The notes beneath the pieces were generated by a model. The model worked only from the letters and a program-made list of their open reading frames with translations. It was not told the origin of the DNA and did not search any database. Both the position numbers and the translations under genes were made by a program. This document shows positions 48,721 through 55,660 of a DNA stretch of 56,343 bases, in pieces. Position 1 is the stretch's first letter; every line of letters starts with the position of its first letter. The stretch is from NCBI RefSeq assembly GCF_000497205.1, contig NZ_AYJW01000021.1, positions 1 to 56,343 of the forward strand, given 5' to 3'. This stretch comes from Saccharopolyspora rectivirgula DSM 43747 (GTDB taxonomy: Bacteria > Actinomycetota > Actinomycetes > Mycobacteriales > Pseudonocardiaceae).

Positions 48721-50156
48721 TGACCCAAACCAAACCCACCCAGCGCACCGCAGCCGACCTCACCACCACCGAGCTGCTCACCGCCTACGCCGCCGGCGAA
48801 CTCTCCCCCGTCGAAGCCACCCAAGCCGCCCTGGACCGCATCGACCAGCTCAACCCAACCGTCAACGCCTACTGCCTCGTCGACGCCGAACGCGCCCTCG
48901 CCCAAGCCCGCCAATCCGAAAAACGCTGGCACCGCAAACAACCAGCCGGAAAACTCGACGGCATCCCCGTCTCCATCAAAGACATCTTCCTCACCCGCGG
49001 CTGGCCCACCCTGCGCGGCTCCCGCACCATCAACCCCGACCAACCCTGGACCGAAGACGCCCCCGCCGTAGCCCGACTGCGCGAGCACAACGCCATCCTC
49101 ATCGGCAAAACCACCACCCCCGAACTCGCCTGGAAAGGCGTCACCGACAGCCCACTGACCGGAATCACCCGCAACCCCTGGGACCCCACCCGCACCGCAG
49201 GCGGCTCCAGCGGCGGCGCCGCAGCCGCCGTCGCCCTCGGCATGGCCCCCCTCGCCATCGGCACCGACGGCGGCGGATCAGTCCGCATCCCCGCAGCCTT
49301 CTGCGGAATCACCACCATCAAACCCACCTACGGGCGCATCCCCCACTACCCGGCCAGCCCCTACGGCACCCTCGCCCACGCCGGCCCCATGACCACCACG
49401 GTCACCGAAACCGCACTCCTGCTCGACGTCCTCTCCGAACCCGACCACCGCGACTGGTCCGCCCTACCCCCACCCACGCACCCCCACCTGGACACCCTCG
49501 AAAACGGCGTCCGCGGCATGCGCATCGCCCTCAGCCTCGACCTCGGCTACGCCACCACCCACCCCGACATCGCCCACGCCGTCACCCGCGCCGCCCACAC
49601 CCTCGAACAACTCGGCGCCACCGTCGAACAACCCGACCTGCACCTGGACGACCCCGTCGAAGACTTCCACATCCTCTGGTTCTCCGGAGCCGCCAAATCC
49701 TGCCAACACCTCACCCCAGAACAAATCCAGCAACTCGACCCAGGACTGCAGCACATCCGCCAACAAGGACTCACCTACAGCGCCCAGGACTACCTCGAAG
49801 CCACCAACACCCGCATGAAACTCGGCCAACGCATGGGCGCCTTCCACCAGAAATGGGACCTCCTGCTCACCCCCACCGTGCCCATCCCGGCCTTCCAAGC
49901 AGGGCACGAAGTCCCACCCGGCTCACCCAGCCCCCGCTGGACCAGCTGGACCCCCCTCACCTACCCCTTCAACATGACCCAACAACCCGCCGCCAGCATC
50001 CCCTGCGGCACCACCCAAGACGGGCTCCCCATCGGGCTGCAGATCATCGGCCCCCGCCACAGCGACGCCCGCGTCCTCCAAGCCGCCCGCGCCCTGGAAA
50101 AGGCCCAACCCTGGCAACGCCCCCAGCTCAACCCCAAGCCGACATCACATGCTTGA
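48720..50156 (+). CDS. Amidase (amidase signature family)
   Basis: 478-residue hydrolase of the amidase-signature family. The Ser-cisSer-Lys triad is visible: PVSIKDIFLT (Lys), TAGGSSGGAAAAVALG (cis-Ser) and GTDGGGSVRIPAAFCG (nucleophile Ser). Hydrolyses a carboxamide to acid and ammonia. Being coupled to the hydroxyacid dehydrogenase suggests an amide as the starting substrate or an intermediate of the pathway. Its 3' end overlaps the convergent ALDH gene by 29 bases. Confidence 0.93.
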   Translation: MTQTKPTQRTAADLTTTELLTAYAAGELSPVEATQAALDRIDQLNPTVNAYCLVDAERALAQARQSEKRWHRKQPAGKLDGIPVSIKDIFLTRGWPTLRGSRTINPDQPWTEDAPAVARLREHNAILIGKTTTPELAWKGVTDSPLTGITRNPWDPTRTAGGSSGGAAAAVALGMAPLAIGTDGGGSVRIPAAFCGITTIKPTYGRIPHYPASPYGTLAHAGPMTTTVTETALLLDVLSEPDHRDWSALPPPTHPHLDTLENGVRGMRIALSLDLGYATTHPDIAHAVTRAAHTLEQLGATVEQPDLHLDDPVEDFHILWFSGAAKSCQHLTPEQIQQLDPGLQHIRQQGLTYSAQDYLEATNTRMKLGQRMGAFHQKWDLLLTPTVPIPAFQAGHEVPPGSPSPRWTSWTPLTYPFNMTQQPAASIPCGTTQDGLPIGLQIIGPRHSDARVLQAARALEKAQPWQRPQLNPKPTSHA

Positions 50157-51561
50157 CCCGGCTGTACTCGGCCAACCCCCACCAGCCGTAATCCCGCCCG
50201 GAAGCCGAATGCTTGAACCCGCTGTGCGGCATCTCCGACACGAACCGGCGATGCGCGTTCACCCACACCGTGCCGGCCTGCAACGCACGTGACACCCGCA
50301 TCGCCCGATCGTGATCCCGCGTCCACACGCTCGCCACCAACCCGTACCGCACCCCATTGGCCAACTCCACAGCCTCCCGCTCACCAGCGAACGGCTGCAC
50401 CACCACCACCGGCCCCAACACCTCGTTCTGCACCAGCTCATCCTCCTGGTGCACCCCCACCACCACCGTCGCCTCGTGGAAGAACCCCCGCTCCCCCACC
50501 CGACGACCACCAGCCACCACCCGAGCGTGCTCACCCAACCGGGCCAACTGCGTCTGCACCACATCCAACTGGCCCTGACTGTTCAACGGCCCGAACGCGG
50601 CATCAGGATCCTGCGGCGGCCCCGGCCGCAACACCCCGGCCCACTCCCCCAACGCCGCCACCAACTCCTCGTAAACCGAGCGCTCCACCAACACCCGGCT
50701 CACCGCCGCACAACTCTGCCCCGCATCCCCGAACGCCGCCGCAGCGATCTCCTCCGCCGCCCGCGGCACATCAGCATCCGCGAACACCACCGCAGGCGCC
50801 TTGCCCCCCAACTGCAAGTGCACCCGCTTCAAATCAGCCGCCGCCGACCCCGCCACCTCCATCCCCGACAACACCGTGCCGGTGATCGAAACCATCCCCG
50901 GAACCCCGTGCGCCACCATCGCCCGGCCACTGTCCCGATCCCCGCACACCACGTTCAGCACCCCCGGCGGCAAGAACTCCCCAGCGATCTCCCCCAACAG
51001 CACCCCGCTGACCGGAGTCGTCTCCGCCGGCTTGAGCACCACCGAATTCCCCGCCGCCACCGCAGGCGCGAAATTCGCCACCGCCAACAACAACGGGTGC
51101 GTCCACGAAACCACCTGCGCGCACACCCCGATCGGCTCCCGCCGAGCGAACGACGTCATCCCCGCCGCGTACTCACCCGCCGCCGACTCCGCCTGCACCC
51201 GCGCCGAACCCGCGTAAAAGCGCAACAGATCAACCGCCGCCGGAAGCTCCTCCTGCTCCACCACCCGAAACGGCTTGCCCGTGTTCCGGCACTCGGCGAA
51301 GACCAAATCCGCGGCGTGCTGCTCCACCGCATCCGCGATCCCCAACAACGCGCGCTGCCGCTGCCGCGGAGTGGACTGCGACCACGACGCGAACGCCTCG
51401 GCAGCAACCCCCATCACCGCGTCCACATCCGTCCACCGCGTCAACGGAGAGCTGCCGTACACCTCGCCGGTGCTCGGATCCACCACCGAAAGCCGCTCAC
51501 CGCTCTCGGCAGCAACCCGCTTCCCACCGACAACGTTGTGCAATTCCAGCGCCGTGGTCAC
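50128..51561 (-). CDS. Aldehyde dehydrogenase homologue with altered active site
   Basis: 477 residues, ALDH superfamily by overall pattern (NVVGGKRVAAESGE start, VVLKPAETTP, SITGTVLSG, AAFGPLNSQGQ, late EVLGPVVVVQPF and SEMPHSGFKHSASGRDYG). The catalytic Cys is kept in GDAGQSCAAVSR. The catalytic Glu of the LELGGK motif is Gln (VHLQLGGKAPAV), and the oxyanion Asn of WNYP/WNFP is Thr (VSWTHPLL). Normal aldehyde oxidation therefore looks impaired; a CoA-dependent reaction or a non-catalytic role is possible. It follows the MFS gene by 39 bases in one operon. Confidence 0.88.
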   Translation of the reverse strand: MTTALELHNVVGGKRVAAESGERLSVVDPSTGEVYGSSPLTRWTDVDAVMGVAAEAFASWSQSTPRQRQRALLGIADAVEQHAADLVFAECRNTGKPFRVVEQEELPAAVDLLRFYAGSARVQAESAAGEYAAGMTSFARREPIGVCAQVVSWTHPLLLAVANFAPAVAAGNSVVLKPAETTPVSGVLLGEIAGEFLPPGVLNVVCGDRDSGRAMVAHGVPGMVSITGTVLSGMEVAGSAAADLKRVHLQLGGKAPAVVFADADVPRAAEEIAAAAFGDAGQSCAAVSRVLVERSVYEELVAALGEWAGVLRPGPPQDPDAAFGPLNSQGQLDVVQTQLARLGEHARVVAGGRRVGERGFFHEATVVVGVHQEDELVQNEVLGPVVVVQPFAGEREAVELANGVRYGLVASVWTRDHDRAMRVSRALQAGTVWVNAHRRFVSEMPHSGFKHSASGRDYGWWGLAEYSRVKHVMSAWG

Positions 51562-51600
51562 ACATCCTCCATCGCCACCGACGGCCGGACACTTGACCCG

Positions 51601-52896
51601 CTAACCGACCTCCGGCCGAACCAACGCCCGGCGCTGCCGATACCACGCCTGCGCCAGCGTGCCCACCACCACAAGCACCAGCACCGGCACGAAAGCCCAC
51701 CGGTACGCCACCAGATCGGGCAACGACGACAACATCTGCAGCACCGACCCCACCGACAACTGAATCAGCACCGCAGCGGTGAAACCACCCATGTTCACCA
51801 CACCGGACGCCGCTCCCGACCGGTGCGCCGCATTGGCCTCCCGCGCACCGTCGAACGCCAACATCGCAGCACCACCGCCAACACCGATCACCAGCAGCGC
51901 CACCACCAACACCGCGTTCGGCAGCACACCGGGCCACAGCACCAGCAATGCCCACGCCACGGCCACCGAAACCGACAACCACAGCGAAAAGCGCTCCCGC
52001 CGCAGCCGCCGACCGGCCACGAACTGCCCCACCAGCAGCGTGCTCACGATGAAAGCGATCACCGAGAACATCAACAGCGACCCGGCCTGGGTCTCACTGC
52101 GCCCCTGCGCTTGCGTCAACCACGGCGCACCCCACAACGTGGTGATCGCGACGAACTGGGCCATCAGCACGAAGTGCACCCAGAACGAGTGCTTCGTGCC
52201 CCGTTCGGCCACCACCGCGCGCAACGCATGCCCGATCTTCTCCCCGGGCACCGACGCGGCCTGGGGCTCGACGACCGACTCCTGCGGCCGGTCCCTGATC
52301 ACCACGGCGGCCACCACGGCACCGGCCCCGGTGATCAGCGCCGCACCCAGGAACGTCGGAACCCAGCCCAGGCCCTCCAGCGACAACCCCAGCGGCAGCG
52401 TCGAGATCACCTGCCCGAGCCCACCGGCCAGACCGGTCAGCGCAGCCACCTTGCCGTACTTGGCCGGCGGGAACCAGTAAGCGGCCAGCCGCAACACGTT
52501 GGTGAACATGAAGGCGTCACCGACCCCGATCAGCAGCCGGCCGGCGAAACCGCCGATCACCGAACCGCTCACCGCGAACACCGCCGATCCCACGGCCAAC
52601 GCCACCATGCCCCCGGTGATCACCTTGCGCGGGCCGAGACGGTCGGCCATGAGGCCGGACGGCACCTGCAGCGCCAGGTAGACCCCGAGCTGCAGAGCGG
52701 AGAACGAGGCCAGCAACGCCGGCCCCGCGGAAAACCGTTCCAGCGCCTGCGGCGCCGCCACCCCCAGGCTCGCCCGGTGGAACATCGCGACGAAGTAGCA
52801 GAGCGCGCCGACTATCCACACCAACCACGCCAGTCGCCCCGGGCGATGAGCGCGCTGCGCGACGTCGGCCTGAGGGGACGCAATCGTCTCGGACAC
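51601..52896 (-). CDS. MFS transporter (organic-acid uptake type)
   Basis: 431 residues, 12 hydrophobic helices. The MFS motif is GLMADRLGPRKVITGGM, after LALQVPS. WVIGALCYFVAMFHRASLGV-like helix 1 and GDAFMFTNVLRLAAYWFPPAKYG resemble the anion:cation symporter/NarK-like uptake carriers (quoted in parts). GTG 52896 follows GAGGAG. It heads an operon with the altered ALDH and is divergent from a GntR gene 66 bases away, a normal arrangement for a substrate-induced importer. Confidence 0.9.
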   Translation of the reverse strand: MSETIASPQADVAQRAHRPGRLAWLVWIVGALCYFVAMFHRASLGVAAPQALERFSAGPALLASFSALQLGVYLALQVPSGLMADRLGPRKVITGGMVALAVGSAVFAVSGSVIGGFAGRLLIGVGDAFMFTNVLRLAAYWFPPAKYGKVAALTGLAGGLGQVISTLPLGLSLEGLGWVPTFLGAALITGAGAVVAAVVIRDRPQESVVEPQAASVPGEKIGHALRAVVAERGTKHSFWVHFVLMAQFVAITTLWGAPWLTQAQGRSETQAGSLLMFSVIAFIVSTLLVGQFVAGRRLRRERFSLWLSVSVAVAWALLVLWPGVLPNAVLVVALLVIGVGGGAAMLAFDGAREANAAHRSGAASGVVNMGGFTAAVLIQLSVGSVLQMLSSLPDLVAYRWAFVPVLVLVVVGTLAQAWYRQRRALVRPEVG

Positions 52897-52917
52897 CAGA
52901 CTCCTCTCTCGAAATTC

Positions 52918-52962
52918 TGATATACAGCTTAGATACAAGAAGTCTGGAAGTACGATGGCCCC
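52918..52962 (+). promoter_or_regulatory. Divergent MFS/GntR control region with leaderless -10
   Basis: TACGAT at 52951-52956 is 6 bases before the GTG at 52963, giving a leaderless transcript. Upstream lies an AT-rich stretch with ATACA repeated (TATACAGCTTAGATACAAG, about 52921-52939), a possible GntR site different from the ATTGT-YG-ACAAT operator. Confidence 0.45.
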
Positions 52963-53673
52963 GTGCCGAACACAACAGCAACCAACTCCGAACGCTCCCG
53001 GGCCAACGGCAACAACACCGTCCCAGCAGCCGACCGCGCCTACCAGTACGTCAAAGCGTGCCTGCTGGACGGCACCTTCCCGGACGGCGAACTGCTCTCC
53101 GAGGGAGAAATAGCCACCACCCTGCAGATGTCCCGCACTCCGGTCCGGGAAGCCTTCCTCCGCTTGCAAACCGAAGGCTTCCTGCGGCTCTACCCCAAGC
53201 GCGGCGCTCTCGTCGTCCCGGTCACCGCCACCGAAGCCCGCGCCGTCGTGGAAGCCCGCCTGGCCCTGGAAACCTTCGCCCTCGACAAGCTCGCCCTGCA
53301 AGACACCGAGGCCGTCACCGCCGTCGGCGACGAACTCAGCACCCACCCGGCCTGCGACAGCGGCGACCTCACCGACGCGGAAATGCACGAAGCCGACCGC
53401 GACTTCCACGCCCGCCTGGTCGCCGCAGCCGGCAACCCGGTCGTCACCGACCTCTACAACGCACTACGAGACCGGCAAATGCGGATCACCGCGACCGCCC
53501 GCACCCACACCGCGCGCACCCGCATCAGCAGCCAACACGCCAACATCGCCCAAGCCCTGCAACGCGGCGACGCGCAGCAGGCCAAAGAACTGCTCCGCCA
53601 GCACCTGCTGGGCACCGTGCGCGCCCTCGGCGTGTCCGGCGGCCCCTACTTGGAGCCTCCGGGCCTTGTTTGA
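52963..53673 (+). CDS. GntR/FCD-family regulator (second)
   Basis: 236 residues. Winged HTH: YQYVKACLLDGTFPDGELLSE ... TTLQMSRTPVREAFLRLQTEGFL (quoted in parts), with KRGALVV wing. FCD domain: EADRDFHARLVAAAGN, SSQHANIAQALQRGD and LRQHLLGTVRA with Asp/His ligand residues. It is divergent from the MFS-ALDH operon and is its probable local regulator. The GTG start has no ribosome site and appears leaderless. Confidence 0.9.
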   Translation: MPNTTATNSERSRANGNNTVPAADRAYQYVKACLLDGTFPDGELLSEGEIATTLQMSRTPVREAFLRLQTEGFLRLYPKRGALVVPVTATEARAVVEARLALETFALDKLALQDTEAVTAVGDELSTHPACDSGDLTDAEMHEADRDFHARLVAAAGNPVVTDLYNALRDRQMRITATARTHTARTRISSQHANIAQALQRGDAQQAKELLRQHLLGTVRALGVSGGPYLEPPGLV

Positions 53674-53708
53674 CCGTGGACGGGAGGCGACGACTTGACC
53701 AGGATTAA

Positions 53709-53726
53709 TTTCAGTCAGCACTGAAA
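53709..53726. promoter_or_regulatory. Inverted repeat in AT-rich island
   Basis: TTTCAGT-cagc-ACTGAAA, 7-bp perfect arms, followed by an AT-only-like tract up to about 53748. It lies between two convergent genes (GntR and SPFH), so it may be a terminator, although the AT island is unusual. Confidence 0.4.
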
Positions 53727-53798
53727 CAATAGTAGTAATAAATATATTTGGTGGTCGCGGCCGCCGACGCCCTGTCGTCCCCCGCTCGGACAGCACAA

Positions 53799-53829
53799 GT
53801 GCCCGGCGGCCACGCAGACCACCGGGCAC
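53799..53829 (-). terminator. Possible terminator of the NfeD-SPFH operon
   Basis: GTGCCCGG and CCGGGCAC arms (8 bp) around a 15-base loop, 18 bases past the SPFH stop codon. No T-run. Confidence 0.45.
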
Positions 53830-53847
53830 CCGATCGCTCAAGCGAGC

Positions 53848-55050
53848 TCAGCCCTGCTGGGGCTCCCCTCGCTCACCCCCGGACTGCGGCAACTGCCCCG
53901 GCGCCGCCGGAGAGCGCAACGCTCCCGTGCCACCGATCGTGCCCGGACCGGGCACCTCCTTCTGCGCCACCGCCTCGGCGGCCTTGACCGCCTCGGCCAC
54001 CTCGGGAGTCGTCGAGGTGTCGAACCAATCCTTGATCGACTCCTCCTCGTCCTCCGGCTTCACCGCCGGCGGCTCCTCCTGGGGCGGTTCGTAGCGGAAC
54101 ACCCCGTCCTCGCCCTTGACACCGAGGCTCCGGGCAAAGCCCTCCAAGGCCTTGTTCAGGTCGCTCGGCACCACCCAGACCTTGTTCGCATCGCCCTTGG
54201 CCATCTCGGGCAGCGTCTGCAAGTACTGGTAAGCCAGCAGCTCCGGAGTCGGCTTGCTGCGCTTGACCGCGGCGAACAGCTTCTCGATCGCCTTCGCCTC
54301 ACCCTGCGCCCGCAGGTAGCGGCCAGCCCGCTCACCCTGCGCCCGCAGAATGCTGGACTGGCGTTCCGCCTCAGCTGCCAGGATCGCGGCCTGCTTCTGA
54401 CCCTCAGCTGCCAGGATCGCGGCCTGCTTCTGGCCCTCAGCGGTCTTGATCGCCGACTCCCGCTCACCCTCTGCGGTGAGGATCATCGCGCGCTTCTCCC
54501 GGTCAGCGCGCATCTGCTTCTCCATCGAGTCCTGGATGGACGGCGGTGGATCGATCGCCTTCAGCTCCACCCGGGCAACCCGGATGCCCCACCGCCCGGT
54601 CTCCTGGTCCAGCACTCCGCGCAGCTGGTTGTTGATCACGTCGCGGGAGGTGAGCGTCTCCTCCAAGCTCATGCCACCGACCACGTTCCGCAGCGTGGTC
54701 GTGGTCAACTGCTCCACACCAACGATGTAGTTGGAAATCTCGTAAACCGCCGACCGCGGATCCGTCACCTGGAAGTACACCACGGTGTCGATCGACACCG
54801 TGAGGTTGTCCTGGGTGATCACCGGCTGCGGCGGGAACGACACCACCTGCTCGCGGAGGTCGATCCGAGCGCGGATCCGATCCAGGAACGGCACCAAGAA
54901 GTTCAACCCGGGCTCGGCGACGTTGCGGAACTTGCCCAACCGTTCGATCACCGCGGCCTGCGACTGGGGAACCACCAGCACGGTCTTGACCGCAACGATG
55001 ATCACCAGCAACACGACGACCGCTAGTGCGATAATCTCCCCTACCCCCAC
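53848..55050 (-). CDS. SPFH/Band 7 membrane protein (stomatin/QmcA-like)
   Basis: 400 residues. One N-terminal membrane helix (IIALAVVVLLVIIVAVKTVLV), the SPFH domain (VPQSQAAVIERLGKF ... GLNFLVPFLDRIRARIDLREQ ... TLRNVVGGMSLEE, quoted in parts), then a long Ala/Glu/Gln coiled coil with two exact 11-residue repeats AEGQKQAAILA, and an acidic/proline-rich tail. Such proteins assemble into rings that organise membrane microdomains or shelter proteases. Its partner NfeD-like gene is 10 bases upstream in the same operon. Confidence 0.95.
   Translation of the reverse strand: MGVGEIIALAVVVLLVIIVAVKTVLVVPQSQAAVIERLGKFRNVAEPGLNFLVPFLDRIRARIDLREQVVSFPPQPVITQDNLTVSIDTVVYFQVTDPRSAVYEISNYIVGVEQLTTTTLRNVVGGMSLEETLTSRDVINNQLRGVLDQETGRWGIRVARVELKAIDPPPSIQDSMEKQMRADREKRAMILTAEGERESAIKTAEGQKQAAILAAEGQKQAAILAAEAERQSSILRAQGERAGRYLRAQGEAKAIEKLFAAVKRSKPTPELLAYQYLQTLPEMAKGDANKVWVVPSDLNKALEGFARSLGVKGEDGVFRYEPPQEEPPAVKPEDEEESIKDWFDTSTTPEVAEAVKAAEAVAQKEVPGPGTIGGTGALRSPAAPGQLPQSGGERGEPQQG
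54369..54434. repeat. 33-bp tandem duplication in SPFH gene
   Basis: Two adjacent 33-bp units (54369-54401 and 54402-54434) are identical except for one base at the penultimate position. Each codes for one 11-residue coiled-coil repeat. A diverged third unit follows. Confidence 0.9.
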
Positions 55051-55060
55051 AATCGCCTCC

Positions 55061-55489
55061 TCACGGGCCCGCCCACACCACTGCGGTTGCCCCGGAAATT
55101 TCCATCACGGTCACAGTCTGCCCAGCTTCCATCACCTGGGACTCGTCCAGAGCACGCGCCGACCACAACTCCCCGTCGATGCGGACCTGCCCGCCATGGG
55201 CGTCCACCGTAGATTCAACGACCGCTTTCTTGCCGATCAGCGCGTGCACATTGGTCTTCAACTCCCGGCCGGTGTGCAACCGGCGCTTGAGCGCAGGGCG
55301 AGCGACGAACAACAACCCGAGGGCCAGCACGGCGAAGACGACCACGTCCACCACCAGCGGGGCCCCCAGGGCCGCAGTTCCGGCCGCAGCCAACGCGGCC
55401 GTCCCGAGCATCACCAGAACGAATTCGCCGGAGAGCACTTCAGCACCGATCAGGGCAACCCCGACGATCAACCACAGCACGGGAGTCAT
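55061..55489 (-). CDS. NfeD-like membrane protein
   Basis: 142 residues. Three to four hydrophobic helices (LWLIVGVALIGAEVLSGEF, LVMLGTAALAAAGTAAL, VVDVVVFAVLALGLLFVARP) precede a soluble OB-fold: LIGKKAVVESTVDAHGGQVRIDGELWSARAL (quoted in part), the NfeD_C domain. NfeD proteins pair with SPFH proteins in membrane-microdomain complexes. ATG 55489 gives the usual short form without the protease domain. First gene of the operon. Confidence 0.93.
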   Translation of the reverse strand: MTPVLWLIVGVALIGAEVLSGEFVLVMLGTAALAAAGTAALGAPLVVDVVVFAVLALGLLFVARPALKRRLHTGRELKTNVHALIGKKAVVESTVDAHGGQVRIDGELWSARALDESQVMEAGQTVTVMEISGATAVVWAGP

Positions 55490-55515
55490 GAACACATCCT
55501 GGCAGATACGGGTAT

Positions 55516-55550
55516 TCACGTTTAAGCACGTGATCAAGGCGTGATATCCC
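55516..55550 (-). promoter_or_regulatory. Candidate promoter and inverted repeat before the NfeD gene
   Basis: TCACGT-ttaagc-ACGTGA at 55516-55533 is a 6-bp inverted repeat. On the minus strand TTGATC, 17 bases and TACCCG could be -35/-10 boxes, overlapping it. Tentative. Confidence 0.35.
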
Positions 55551-55660
55551 TGCATTCCCCAAGACGGACCTGCCCAACCACCGGCGCTGCTACCGCAGCG
55601 GATCACACTTCGCCCGCCCCCGCTGCCCAGGCCCACCGCCCACCCCTACCCTTGGGGAAC

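Noticed and set aside
50128-51561. Altered ALDH considered as a pseudogene
   Set aside because: The frame is intact at full length, with a proper start, operon position and conserved Cys region; only specific catalytic residues differ.
54369-54434. Tandem repeat considered as CRISPR-like
   Set aside because: Units are directly adjacent, coding and without spacers; no cas genes are in the window.
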